Numbered from the stretch's first letter, positions 25,362 through 33,674 are shown. The stretch: 64,000 nt of DNA from Paenibacillus chibensis (GCF_004001045.1 NZ_BIMK01000009.1:186001-250000), one strand, 5' to 3'. Numbers and translations: made by a program. The notes: a model not told the origin generated them from the letters alone.

Positions 25362-26162
25362 CTATGAAGCAAAGATCCCCCACCAGATTTTAATCGCGGT
25401 CGCGGCGATCAGTACGGCAAGTCCAACCCTTAAATATTTTACGTTCAAATGGCGGCTGACACGGGTGCCAAACGGAGCGCCCATGACGCTCCCGATAACC
25501 GTAAAGAGCGTTGGCAGCAGCGGGATTCCCCCGCCAATCAGCTTGCCCGATACCCCGCCGATTGCGGAAATGAACACAATCGCAAGCGAGGAAGCAACGG
25601 TTACCCGGGTCGGAATTTGCAGCACGGTCAGCATGATGGGAATCAGAATGAACGATCCGCCTGCACCCACAATACCCGATACAATGCCGACCATTAGAGC
25701 CGCAACCGAGGCAATCACCGGCTGAAAGGTGATGGATTGAAGCTCGACATGTTCCCGGCTTCCGCGGTTTGGAATCAGCATCATGATTACGGCAATCACC
25801 GCCAATACCCCGTACACGATGTTGATCGTGTCGCTCGGCAAATACCTTGAACTGACGCTGCCCGCCAAGCTGCCGACCAGGATGCTGCCCCCCATATTGG
25901 TAATCAGTCCTTTATGCATCAAGGGCTTTTCGGTTTTGCTCTGCTTCTTGAATGCAAGGATACCTGCAAGCGAGGAAAAGAAAACCTGGAACATGCTGAT
26001 GGCCGCCACCTCTTTGGCCGTGAAGCTTCCCGCATGAAGGAGCCCGGGAACGTACAGCAGCAGAGGATAGTTGATAATCGCTCCTCCAATGCCGAGAAGA
26101 CCGGAAAAGAAGGAGCCGACCAGGCCGATGAGAAACATGATGATGTAGCCTGCTGCATCCAC
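25362..26162 (-). CDS. TauE/SafE family sulfite/organosulfur exporter
   Basis: About 266 residues, with eight transmembrane helices in two repeats (GLVGSFFSGLLGIGGAIINYPLLLY and GIVSGIVGAGGSFILIPIML), the signature of TauE/SafE. These export sulfite, sulfoacetate or similar anions. In Staphylococcus a TauE belongs to the cst persulfide operon, and here it lies beside a sulfane-sulfur cluster, so sulfite or thiosulfate export is likely. The GTG at 26162, ten bases after GGGAGG, gives the usual length. No CstR-type box is visible in its own 5' region (26163-26285), which is shared with a divergent small gene. Confidence 0.85.
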   Translation of the reverse strand: MDAAGYIIMFLIGLVGSFFSGLLGIGGAIINYPLLLYVPGLLHAGSFTAKEVAAISMFQVFFSSLAGILAFKKQSKTEKPLMHKGLITNMGGSILVGSLAGSVSSRYLPSDTINIVYGVLAVIAVIMMLIPNRGSREHVELQSITFQPVIASVAALMVGIVSGIVGAGGSFILIPIMLTVLQIPTRVTVASSLAIVFISAIGGVSGKLIGGGIPLLPTLFTVIGSVMGAPFGTRVSRHLNVKYLRVGLAVLIAATAIKIWWGIFAS

Positions 26163-26285
26163 GTTCGTAACACCTCCCTGCTGGTCACAATTTCGAATAA
26201 ACTTCATCCAGAACACTATACTAATGAAACCATACGCGTTATAATATATCCAAGTAATTCAATGTGAATAGGATGGTGATTTGAA

Positions 26286-26450
26286 TTGCTTCATAAAATT
26301 AGACGTCTTTTTCAAGACCGTTGCCCGGATTGCTCTGAAAAACTGCAGGCGACTACCGATCACCTTCGCTGTATCAAGAGCTGTCCCAACGAGCATTATA
26401 CCGAGGAAACCTACTGCCATCTCAATATAAGAATCGTGTATCACAATTAG
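26286..26450 (+). CDS. Small zinc-ribbon-like protein
   Basis: A 54-residue frame starting at TTG (LLHKIRRLFQDRCPDCSEKL...). It has a CPDC knuckle (Cys14, Cys17) and a second cysteine pair, C-x3-C, in CIKSCPNEHY, giving a plausible zinc ribbon. A GGATGGTGAT sequence precedes the start, and a rightward terminator follows 29 bases after the stop, which supports transcription in this direction. It is divergent from the TauE gene. The function is unknown; zinc or sulfur sensing is only a guess from location. The competing leftward frame here lacks motifs. Confidence 0.6.
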   Translation: MLHKIRRLFQDRCPDCSEKLQATTDHLRCIKSCPNEHYTEETYCHLNIRIVYHN

Positions 26451-26478
26451 AGGTCATCCAAGAAAGATTGAAAACCGC

Positions 26479-26511
26479 AAACACTCCGGTGCAACGGAGT
26501 GTTTGTTTTTT
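26479..26511 (+). terminator. Terminator between the small gene and the sulfur cluster
   Basis: AAACACTCCG (26479-26488) pairs with CGGAGTGTTT (26495-26504), followed by GTTTTTT. It lies between convergent genes and probably serves both. Confidence 0.85.
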
Positions 26512-26521
26512 CGTCATCAGC

Positions 26522-26749
26522 TTATTTTTTCTTAATCCAAAACGTATATGTGCCTTCTTCCGCCTTACTGTCAACCAACTGATGTCCGGTCGAGTTCGCC
26601 CAGCCGGTCATATCTTTTTGCGAGCCTTTGTCGGTTGTCTGTACTTCGAGAATTTGTCCGGACTCCAGCTCCTCTATGGCTTTCTTCGTTCTGACGATTG
26701 GCATCGGGCAGGCAAGTCCCTTGGCGTCCAATACTTTATCTGCGTTCAT
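26522..26749 (-). CDS. TusA-family sulfur carrier
   Basis: 75 residues. KVLDAKGLACPMPIVRTKKAIEEL holds the TusA motif CPxP with the persulfide-carrying Cys14. The small alpha/beta sandwich shuttles sulfane sulfur between sulfurtransferases. It is the last gene of the cluster, 13 bases after the dioxygenase gene, and is closely related to the N-terminal half of the TusA-rhodanese fusion upstream. The ATG at 26749 follows a GGAGGGG site. The 5' part of the longer open frame overlaps the preceding gene and is not coding. Confidence 0.92.
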   Translation of the reverse strand: MNADKVLDAKGLACPMPIVRTKKAIEELESGQILEVQTTDKGSQKDMTGWANSTGHQLVDSKAEEGTYTFWIKKK

Positions 26750-26762
26750 GGAAATCCCCTCC

Positions 26763-27920
26763 TTAGTTGTCATGTACGGCGCAGCGGTTAGGACCGATTT
26801 CCATTTCACGCTGCTCCTCTTCGTCCGGGTTGATTTTACCCATGTTGGTTTGCCTGATTTCCTGATAAGCATTCGGCTGCGGAGGCAGGTTCTCCGTCAC
26901 GGTCTTCCGGAAATCGGTTTCGTCTTTTATATTCAGGCCCGGGTTCGTACTGAACAGATCCCCTAGTTTAGCCCACACCTTGCCCTGTACATCCAGCTCG
27001 TTTACTTTGCCGAAATGGGCTGGCAGCACGATCAGGTGCTCCGGCAGGCCGCCGTAAAGCTCATACAGCGAATTCCGCAGATCGCTGACCCAATCCTCCG
27101 CCTTTCCGGCAAGATCCGGCCGGCCGATGGAAGCTATAAATAATATATCTCCCGTAAGCAAATACTGATCATCAATCAGGAAGGACGTGCTTCCAATCGT
27201 ATGGCCCGGTGTATATATCGGATGGACGTTCACGTTCCCAGTTCCGATTCGGATATCTCCGTTTTCCACAAGCTCGTTATAAGGATAAGTGACTTCGTCA
27301 GCATCTTTGGGCGGCAGCCAGTAAGCAGCTCCGGTCACATTAGACAACTCACGTCCGCCTGAAATATGGTCGGCATGCAGATGGGTATCCAGGACATGCT
27401 TGATCTGTACGTCACGCGCTTGTGCAAAATCAAGATAAGGCTGGATCATACGCGCCGAATCGATCACCACGGCCTCACCGTCAGAAACAACCATATAAGA
27501 GAGGCAGCCTTTGCCGATTCTAACGAACTGGTAAACCTCTCCGCCGCTCATGAGATCGCCGATTTTTACAGGCTCCAAATGCTCGCTCCAGAGCTTCATG
27601 CCCCCTTCGAGGTAGTATACATTTTCGCGTCCGGCTTCGGCAATCTGTTCCCCGATAAACTGGGATGACCCTTCTTTGGCGCAGACGACCAGGAGACGCT
27701 TATGATCCGGAATTTGCTCCAATGCAGGCTCGATCCCATCGAGCAAATCGAAATAAGGAATGTTGATGATTTCAATCTTTTCGCCTTCGATTTTCCAATC
27801 GTTAAATTCCGTTTCATTACGAACATCCAGGATGAACAATTCCTCATGTCCGGCGACGATTTGTGTCAGCTCATGCGGCGTCATTCTGGTGATCGTTGTT
27901 GGTTTCGTCTCTTCTGACAT
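26763..27920 (-). CDS. Rhodanese-metallo-beta-lactamase fusion, persulfide dioxygenase-like
   Basis: 385 residues. The N-terminal rhodanese (about 13-115) has active Cys80 in VVCAKEG. The metallo-beta-lactamase domain (about 125-340) has the iron-binding motif THLHADH (180-185), [10 protein letters not shown] and LTGDILF. Persulfide dioxygenases of this type (ETHE1, CstB) oxidise glutathione-, bacillithiol- or CoA-persulfide to sulfite; here the rhodanese precedes the dioxygenase instead of following it as in CstB. It fits the cluster in detoxifying sulfane sulfur to sulfite or thiosulfate. The C-terminal 40 residues are charged and unassigned. The ATG follows GGAGGAAAAATC. Confidence 0.9.
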   Translation of the reverse strand: MSEETKPTTITRMTPHELTQIVAGHEELFILDVRNETEFNDWKIEGEKIEIINIPYFDLLDGIEPALEQIPDHKRLLVVCAKEGSSQFIGEQIAEAGRENVYYLEGGMKLWSEHLEPVKIGDLMSGGEVYQFVRIGKGCLSYMVVSDGEAVVIDSARMIQPYLDFAQARDVQIKHVLDTHLHADHISGGRELSNVTGAAYWLPPKDADEVTYPYNELVENGDIRIGTGNVNVHPIYTPGHTIGSTSFLIDDQYLLTGDILFIASIGRPDLAGKAEDWVSDLRNSLYELYGGLPEHLIVLPAHFGKVNELDVQGKVWAKLGDLFSTNPGLNIKDETDFRKTVTENLPPQPNAYQEIRQTNMGKINPDEEEQREMEIGPNRCAVHDN

Positions 27921-27947
27921 GATTTTTCCTCCTCCAAAATAGGGGTG

Positions 27948-28343
27948 TTAGAACGACAAGGAAATGTTCGCATCCTTGGCAAAATCAATGAAGGTCGCGG
28001 CGCCGCCGACCTCAATGCCGTCGATAAAATCTTCTTCCTTCAGGTTCATCACGTCCATTGTCATCTGACAAGCAATGATTTTTACGCCCAATTCCTGAGC
28101 CATCGATACCAGTTCCGGAATGGATGGCACATTGGCCTTTTGGAAGCCTTCCGCGAAATGTTCAGCGCCTGCCGGCATCGGAAGCTGATGATGGGCTTGC
28201 TTATGAATCAGGTTCAATCCTTCAAAGGTAAAGAAGATTCCGACTTCCGCATCGCTTGCCGCCGCTGCCGTTGCGATATTGAATACCTTGTATGCGTCGA
28301 ACATGCCACCGTTTGCTGCGATAATTGCTACTTTTGTTGCCAT
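27948..28343 (-). CDS. DsrE/DsrF-like sulfurtransferase-associated protein
   Basis: 131 residues of the DsrE/F/H superfamily (DsrE2-like). The pattern ATKVAIIAANGGMFDAYKVFNIATAAAASDAEVGIFFTFEGL is typical, with a conserved Cys92 in IIACQMTMDVM as likely persulfide carrier. It is found in operons with TusA and rhodanese, where it relays sulfane sulfur and may be membrane-associated. It lies between the TusA-rhodanese and dioxygenase genes with short gaps. The exact partner is not readable. Confidence 0.88.
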   Translation of the reverse strand: MATKVAIIAANGGMFDAYKVFNIATAAAASDAEVGIFFTFEGLNLIHKQAHHQLPMPAGAEHFAEGFQKANVPSIPELVSMAQELGVKIIACQMTMDVMNLKEEDFIDGIEVGGAATFIDFAKDANISLSF

Positions 28344-28380
28344 TTTTACATTCCTCCAATATAGATTGTTATAGATTTCA

Positions 28381-28950
28381 TTAGTCCCGTTCTACATCGC
28401 CGTTCCACTGCGACATGCCGGGAACGACGTTCTTAATATTCTTAAAGCCCTTTTCCTCCAGCAGGTTCGCCGCCAGATTGCTGCGGTTGCCGGTCCGGCA
28501 AATGATGTAGAGCTCGCTGCCGGGAATCAATTCGCCAAGACGCTGCTCCAGCTCGCCAAGCGGAATGTTCAGCGCGTTTTTGACATGGCCAAAAGCATAT
28601 TCGGCAGGTTCGCGGACGTCCACTACACGGATCTCCGTATTCCCATTCAGCAAGCGTTCCAGTTCATCATTGTGCACGGTATGTGGGAACGTCATTTCTT
28701 CCTTCACTTCATCAGGTTCCGATTTTCGTACATAATGTCGGTAGACATGGCCTTCCTGCTTCGTACCCAAAAACTGATGGCCCGTCGAATTTGCCCAGGC
28801 CTGGATATCGGCTACAGAGCCTTTATCGGTAGCTTGCAGTTCTAGCACTTGTCCGGTGTTCAGCTCGTTCATGGCCTTTTTGGTGCGGACGATTGGCATC
28901 GGACATGCCAGCCCTTGGGCATCCACAACGCGGTCAACTTTAATATCCAT
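28381..28950 (-). CDS. TusA-rhodanese fusion protein
   Basis: 189 residues. The TusA domain (residues 1-75) has CPMP with Cys16. The rhodanese domain (about 92-187) has Cys151 in IICRTGNRSNLA. The two cysteines could pass persulfide within one molecule, from rhodanese to carrier or the reverse. This architecture is known in Bacillales and Staphylococcus CstA-like proteins, though CstA also carries a DsrE domain; here DsrE is encoded by the next gene, so the pair may be functionally equivalent to CstA. The gene lies 66 bases after the single-domain rhodanese. Confidence 0.92.
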   Translation of the reverse strand: MDIKVDRVVDAQGLACPMPIVRTKKAMNELNTGQVLELQATDKGSVADIQAWANSTGHQFLGTKQEGHVYRHYVRKSEPDEVKEEMTFPHTVHNDELERLLNGNTEIRVVDVREPAEYAFGHVKNALNIPLGELEQRLGELIPGSELYIICRTGNRSNLAANLLEEKGFKNIKNVVPGMSQWNGDVERD

Positions 28951-29016
28951 ACCTTCACCTTCCTCACTAAGCTTTCGAACAATCGAGTCATTTCCTTCGT
29001 GTACCCTATCGACCGG

Positions 29017-29343
29017 TTAATCCCTGGACGTTTCACCGTGCCAGTTCAGCATGCCGCCTGTCATATTATGGAGCTTCCGGTGTCCATGAGAGGATAAAAA
29101 TTCGCAGGCTTGGCGGCTGCGGTTGCCGCTGCGGCAAATCATAACCGTTTCTTTGCTGCGGTCGATCTCATCATGACGAACCTCGAGCTGGCTAAGCGGA
29201 ATCAGCTTCACTCCCGGGATATGTCCTTCCTTGTATTCCGTCAATTCCCGGACATCAATGAACTCGACATCTTCGCGGCTATTCTGTAGTAACGCTTCAA
29301 CTTCTTGCGGCGTGATGTCAGTCCATAATTGGTTGAGCATCAT
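29017..29343 (-). CDS. Single-domain rhodanese
   Basis: 108 residues with FIDVRELTEYKEGHIPG and the complete active loop MICRSGNRSRQACEF (Cys70). It would move sulfane sulfur from thiosulfate or persulfides to a thiol acceptor. The ATG at 29343 is six bases after GGAGG. It is the first gene of the sulfur cluster, and two CstR-type boxes lie in its 5' region. It is divergent from the two-domain sulfurtransferase gene. Confidence 0.92.
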   Translation of the reverse strand: MMLNQLWTDITPQEVEALLQNSREDVEFIDVRELTEYKEGHIPGVKLIPLSQLEVRHDEIDRSKETVMICRSGNRSRQACEFLSSHGHRKLHNMTGGMLNWHGETSRD

Positions 29344-29367
29344 TGTCAGCCTCCTTCCCTTTTGAAT

Positions 29368-29383
29368 ATACCCCATAGGGTAT
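29368..29383 (-). promoter_or_regulatory. CstR-type operator, proximal copy
   Basis: ATACCCCATAGGGTAT lies 25 bases upstream of the rhodanese start, in the leader. It is the same sequence (as read on the plus strand) as the strand-complement of the box at 7543-7558 and is centred 60 bases from the promoter copy at 29428-29443. Confidence 0.85.
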
Positions 29384-29427
29384 TAATCAGGCCGTAAAAA
29401 ATGCAGGGGATTCTTTTCGGCCTCGTA

Positions 29428-29474
29428 ATACCCCTACGGGTATTCATTCTATCTCGTTCGTAGTTCCCTGTCAA
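29428..29474 (-). promoter_or_regulatory. Sigma-A promoter with CstR operator for the sulfur cluster
   Basis: Leftward -35 TTGACA (29474-29469), 17-base spacer, -10 TAGAAT (29451-29446), two bases, then ATACCCGTAGGGGTAT (29443-29428). The layout parallels that of the rhodanese-cstR promoter. Confidence 0.88.
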
Positions 29475-29584
29475 GTCCGTTGAAACATCCATACTCATCC
29501 CATTACTCTGGGAACCTGTTTTTTCTTGGATGCAAACGATGTATACTGGCATTATTCATCTATTTATGAAGGCGGTGCATTTGT

Positions 29585-30439
29585 ATGAGTATTGTCGTAA
29601 GTAAGCCTTGGGTGCTGGCCCGGATGTACGAGCCTGATGTGACGATCGTTGATTGTCGTTTCGAGCTCGGCAAGCCGGAAGCTGGAAGAGATACCTACGA
29701 GCAGGAGCATATTCCCGGTGCGGTCTACTTGGATCTCGAGCAAGACCTCTCGTCCCCGGTTCGCGATCATGGCGGGCGCCATCCCCTCCCGGATCCGGAA
29801 CAGCTCAGCCGTACCCTGGCCCAAAAAGGAATTACGCCCGAAACCCGGGTCATCGCTTACGATGATCAAGGCGGCATGTATGCATCCCGTTTGTGGTGGC
29901 TGTTAAACTACTTGGGACATGAACAGGCTTATGTCATGAATGAAGGCTTCACCGCCTGGAAAGGCGCCGGTTATCCGGTTGCGGCAGATCAGCCGATCCG
30001 CGTGCCTGCAAGCTATACATATACCCTGCAACCCGAAATGCTGGCCAGCATGGAAGATGTACGTGAGGCTGCGGGAAACGATGAAGTGATCGTGATCGAC
30101 TCCAGAGATCCGCGCCGCTATCAGGGCTTCGATGAAACCTTGGATCCGGTGGCGGGCCATATTCCCGGAGCTCGAAACAAGTTCTGGAAGCTGCTTATCG
30201 GGCAGGACGGCAAATGGATCTCATCCGATTTACTTGCGGATCATTACAAGGAGTTCCCTGCCGACAAGGAAATCATCGTATACTGCGGCTCCGGCGTATC
30301 GGCCTGTCCGAATTTCATCGGACTGAAGGAAGCGGGTTATGAGAATGTGAAGCTGTATTCGGGAAGCTGGAGTGACTGGATTAGTTACAGTGATAACCCG
30401 ATAGCGACCGGGGATGAAGAACAACCGAGCAAGGAATAG
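29585..30439 (+). CDS. Two-domain sulfurtransferase (thiosulfate/3-mercaptopyruvate type)
   Basis: 284 residues made of two rhodanese domains. The first (1-130) is catalytically silent, with DDQGG in the loop position; the second holds Cys234 in VYCGSGVSAC, the loop of thiosulfate sulfurtransferases. CGSGVxA is the common form in Bacillales, where assays disagree on thiosulfate or mercaptopyruvate preference. It is divergent from the sulfur cluster and shares its 5' region; whether a CstR box influences it is unclear. The ATG follows AAGGCGGTG. A terminator lies 17 bases after the stop. Confidence 0.9.
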   Translation: MSIVVSKPWVLARMYEPDVTIVDCRFELGKPEAGRDTYEQEHIPGAVYLDLEQDLSSPVRDHGGRHPLPDPEQLSRTLAQKGITPETRVIAYDDQGGMYASRLWWLLNYLGHEQAYVMNEGFTAWKGAGYPVAADQPIRVPASYTYTLQPEMLASMEDVREAAGNDEVIVIDSRDPRRYQGFDETLDPVAGHIPGARNKFWKLLIGQDGKWISSDLLADHYKEFPADKEIIVYCGSGVSACPNFIGLKEAGYENVKLYSGSWSDWISYSDNPIATGDEEQPSKE

Positions 30440-30455
30440 CAGGATGCGGCTTTTG

Positions 30456-30500
30456 AATACATCGCCATGAGGTCTCTATACCCCGGCGGTGTATTTTTTA
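30456..30500 (+). terminator. Terminator of the two-domain sulfurtransferase gene
   Basis: AATACATCGCC (30456-30466) and GGCGGTGTATT (30485-30495) pair with one G-U over an 18-base loop, followed by a T-rich tail. Confidence 0.75.
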
Positions 30501-30637
30501 TGGTCGTAAGTCAACATGGAGTCCACTCACAATGATGAAAGTGATTGCAGCGTTGAAGGCTCAGAAGGAAATAATCAGATGGTGTCGAATTGAAGTATTA
30601 ATAATAATTGTATTATTTTGTAAAGGCGTGATGATTA

Positions 30638-31663
30638 ATTAAACGAATAATCCTTTTTCTTATTGCAGGAGTTCTTGTAGTTTCAATGCTCACCGGAGCC
30701 GTTAGAACAGCACCAAGTCCCGGCAACGTACCTGAACTAAAAATAACACTCAAGAAAGTTGCCATGATGAAACCTAAGGAATCCTTGACTATTTACTGGA
30801 CAAAGAGTGAACAAGGTATATTTAAAACAGGTATCGATTCCAAGACGACGAAGACTTCCTCTGTGCTATCAGGGAGCTATGGCAACGTCATGTATCAGAA
30901 TTATGGTTATGTGTTCCTACTGAAGTATGATGAAAATCGCAAAAGTGATATTTACCAACTTGAGATTTCGTCCAATAAACTAAAGAGACTTACAAACGAG
31001 GGGGACATCGAGTATTTTTTCCTAAAAAAGAATAGTATTTATTATGTTAAAGGCAGTATGACTATAGAGCCATCCGTTTACCGGATCTCTATGAGTGGGA
31101 AGTCACGAGTAAGAGTTAGTCCAACCGTGTTGGATGAGGGAGATAAAAAGTATCGATATTACATTGCTAGTACTGGACCATTAGATATGGGAGACGATAT
31201 ATATTTTCCATTAGTGCGGCAACCGTGGCCGTCGACTGGAGAAAAGTATATCGAACGTCAGGAAGAAGAGGAGTCCGAGCATAAAGGCGAGGAAGTATTA
31301 TCTGCTTACGAAGTCGGATATTCCGACTATATTGGTGATGTTGACTCAGATTCATTTGTCTATACAGAGAAGGATCTAAAGTCAGGGGCGTCCTATCTCC
31401 ATCTCTTCTTTAAGAATACTGAAAAGGTGAGAAAGATAAATGGTTGGGCTTTAGAGCCAGTGGATATTATTAATGGATGGGCTTATTTCACGGCCGAGTC
31501 TCTAGATGGAAATAAAAGTGGATTATTCGCTATTCAATTAGACGGGTCAGAGTTACATCAAATCGGTAATGACGAATTTACATATTCAGATTACATCGGT
31601 AGTGTTAAGGGATATCTCGTGTTTCAGGATCGAAATAACGGCTCGTTTACAGTTTATAAGTAA
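30638..31663 (+). CDS. Secreted DUF5050-like beta-propeller protein, unusual start
   Basis: The clear coding frame contains repeats such as YQLEISSNKLKRLTNEGD and FAIQLDGSELHQIGND, as in DUF5050 proteins, a propeller-like extracellular fold of unknown role. The first ATG in frame is at 30686, but the codons upstream encode a perfect signal peptide: KRIILFLIAGVLVVSML. No ATG, GTG or TTG opens this extension: ATT at 30638 is the first sense codon after an in-frame stop. An ATG at 30631 in another frame stops after three codons, so an indel there is also possible. The gene is clearly richer in A+T than its neighbours, suggesting transfer. Confidence 0.7.
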   Translation: MKRIILFLIAGVLVVSMLTGAVRTAPSPGNVPELKITLKKVAMMKPKESLTIYWTKSEQGIFKTGIDSKTTKTSSVLSGSYGNVMYQNYGYVFLLKYDENRKSDIYQLEISSNKLKRLTNEGDIEYFFLKKNSIYYVKGSMTIEPSVYRISMSGKSRVRVSPTVLDEGDKKYRYYIASTGPLDMGDDIYFPLVRQPWPSTGEKYIERQEEEESEHKGEEVLSAYEVGYSDYIGDVDSDSFVYTEKDLKSGASYLHLFFKNTEKVRKINGWALEPVDIINGWAYFTAESLDGNKSGLFAIQLDGSELHQIGNDEFTYSDYIGSVKGYLVFQDRNNGSFTVYK

Positions 31664-31742
31664 CATAGATGGTTTCACTTAAAAATACGTATACATGATG
31701 CTCCGAGCGTGTGCGCGTTCTCGTTAAATAAAGGCAAAGGCT

Positions 31743-31785
31743 AAAGGCCGAAACTCCACACAAAGGAGAACCGGCCTTTATTGAT
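31743..31785. terminator. Hairpin between DUF5050 and VOC genes
   Basis: AAAGGCCG (31743-31750) and CGGCCTTT (31772-31779), with a second inner stem CTCC/GGAG. It lies between convergent genes; the T tail is modest. Confidence 0.6.
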
Positions 31786-31891
31786 GTACGTATAACGAAG
31801 GGGCCTTGTGAATCAGGCTGGAGCGAATTCAAGCCTTGCCTCATTAATCCAGGCGGTCAACTTGAGATCAACCAGACAACCCGTTACATTA

Positions 31892-32332
31892 TTATTCTGC
31901 GTCCTGCCAAACGTTGAACTTGTTTCCGTCCGGATCTTTGAATTTAAATTGCAAACCACAGCTGCCTTGGTCGCTTATCGGTTCCACGTAGACGCCACTT
32001 TCGCGAATTCGTTTATGGACCTCTACGATATTCTCAACCTCGAATGTCAGTGAGAACATTTCATACTTTTCGCCTTCCCATTGATCCGTCAGGAAATTTG
32101 CCGTCCTCTTCTCTTTCGTTTCCAGCAGGAACAGCCATTGCCCGTTACCGAGCACGAGAATGGCAGGGTCGAAAGATCCCCGGGGTCTTACGGAAAGTCC
32201 AAGTGTCTCACTGTACCACTTGGAAGCAAGTTCCAAATTAGATACGGGTAAATAGTTGTGAGACACCCTTTTTAACATCGGTGCTCGTGTTGCTTGTTGC
32301 TCCTCTGTTTTGGTTAGTTCTTTTTTGGCCAT
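31892..32332 (-). CDS. VOC superfamily protein (glyoxalase/bleomycin-resistance fold)
   Basis: About 146 residues. The central module shows NYLPVSNLELASKWYSETLGLSV, FLLETKE, FTFEVENIVEVHKRIRESGV and the closing FKDPDGNKFNVWQ, the VOC fold pattern. Members bind metals and small molecules or sequester drugs; the ligand is unknown. A GAGGTGG site precedes the ATG at 32332. It lies after the sigma-VOC fusion gene in the same direction, about 160 bases downstream, so the free VOC protein and the fused one may act together. Confidence 0.87.
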   Translation of the reverse strand: MAKKELTKTEEQQATRAPMLKRVSHNYLPVSNLELASKWYSETLGLSVRPRGSFDPAILVLGNGQWLFLLETKEKRTANFLTDQWEGEKYEMFSLTFEVENIVEVHKRIRESGVYVEPISDQGSCGLQFKFKDPDGNKFNVWQDAE

Positions 32333-32495
32333 GAACAGTTCCACCTCTCTTCATAATTCTTGTTTCTACATAGAATGAATTATAGTAATTACCTCTCATT
32401 CCCTGATCCACGGGGGATTCTTGCGTCAAGGATGTAATGATCTTGATTCATTCTATCTAGATATAGACGATCTAACTTGATCAAAGCCGTCACGC

Positions 32496-33446
32496 TCAAG
32501 CTCTTTTTTTACTTTTATTTTCAACTGCATGATACGCATTTCCATCCGGGTCGTAGAAAACGAAGTGTTTGCCGATCAACTTGTTCGTTTGGATCAACTC
32601 CGACTTGATTTCGTCATGTTGCAGCTTATGCCACAGCTCCTCTATATCGGACACCTCAAAGGCTAGTAAGGGCAATTCGCTTGGCAGATGGGGATGGCAT
32701 TCCAGCAAATACAATTCATGTCCCGACTCTATTAAAAGGTTGCCATGTCTGCTGATTCCCAGTTGAAAATGACGGACAAACCAGTCGGATATCTGCTCTC
32801 GATGACGTACAGGAATATAGAAATGCCCGGCGTTTCTCAGTATTGTTTCCGAGACTCTCTGTTCGAAATTCCGATCTAGACGCTGCAGGCGGATATAAGG
32901 CTCGAAATCGCCGGTGAGATGCCGCTTCAGTATTTCCTTGGCCCGACGAATACGGCTTTCCACAGCAGATAAGGAAATATTCAGGAATTGACCGATTTCT
33001 TTCATTGACCATTCGCTTAAATAATACAGCATAATGGCTGTTTTACTGGTCTCCTCTAATTTTTGCATAGCGTTCCAAATCATTTCTTGCGCCATATACT
33101 GATTTAACCATCGATCAACATTATTAATGGATGGGGCAATTGCTTCTTCGTAAGGCAATGTTTGTTTTTTCTTTTTTACGAAATCAAGACTTGTTCGATA
33201 AACAATCGCGTATAACCAACTGCCCAATTTCGAAGGATTCTCTAAGGTATGTAATCGACGATAACACTTAATCAAAGCTTCTTGCGTTGCATCCTGCGCT
33301 TCATGGAAGTCCCCGATAATACTGAAAGCAACGGATAGCATAGCGTTAGAATATTGAAGCACGATCTGGCGAAATGCATTGAAATCGCCATTTCTGGCTT
33401 CGGTTATGAATCGATGAACATCGGCCCCCTGCTTATCTTCATCCAT
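32496..33446 (-). CDS. Sigma-70 (ECF-type) factor with a C-terminal VOC domain
   Basis: 316 residues, against about 170-190 for a plain ECF sigma factor. Sigma region 2 (residues 20-90) has GDFHEAQDATQEALIKCYRRL and LGSWLYAIVYRTSLDFVKKK. Region 4 (about 125-178) has LEETSKTAIMLYYLSEWSMKEIGQFLNISLSAVESRIRRAKEIL. Residues about 205-312 form a VOC domain (HFYIPVRHREQISDWFVRHF through FYDPDGNAYHAVE). The extra domain could sense a ligand and control promoter binding, as C-terminal SnoaL-like domains do in ECF41. No anti-sigma gene is adjacent. The start follows AAGGGGG. This is a recognisable sigma factor; the sensory role is inferred. Confidence 0.88.
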   Translation of the reverse strand: MDEDKQGADVHRFITEARNGDFNAFRQIVLQYSNAMLSVAFSIIGDFHEAQDATQEALIKCYRRLHTLENPSKLGSWLYAIVYRTSLDFVKKKKQTLPYEEAIAPSINNVDRWLNQYMAQEMIWNAMQKLEETSKTAIMLYYLSEWSMKEIGQFLNISLSAVESRIRRAKEILKRHLTGDFEPYIRLQRLDRNFEQRVSETILRNAGHFYIPVRHREQISDWFVRHFQLGISRHGNLLIESGHELYLLECHPHLPSELPLLAFEVSDIEELWHKLQHDEIKSELIQTNKLIGKHFVFYDPDGNAYHAVENKSKKRA

Positions 33447-33674
33447 GCCAATTCCCCCTTATGATTGAGACATTCACATACCGTATAGACCGTTTTGTTC
33501 CATTATATTTTGGATGTTTGGTGAAAAGTGGCGGCAACAAACAGATTCATATATGATTATATAAATTATGGAAATACAAACAGTCAAGATATCTACATAT
33601 TACTCAAAGCAATTTCTAAGCGAATACAACCCAAATATTTTGATTTTCATGGAAAAGAAAGGAGGTACGAAATC

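Noticed and set aside
26259..26444. A 61-residue minus-strand open frame
   Set aside because: It lacks a ribosome site and motifs, whereas the plus strand encodes a cysteine-rich protein with a terminator in the matching direction.
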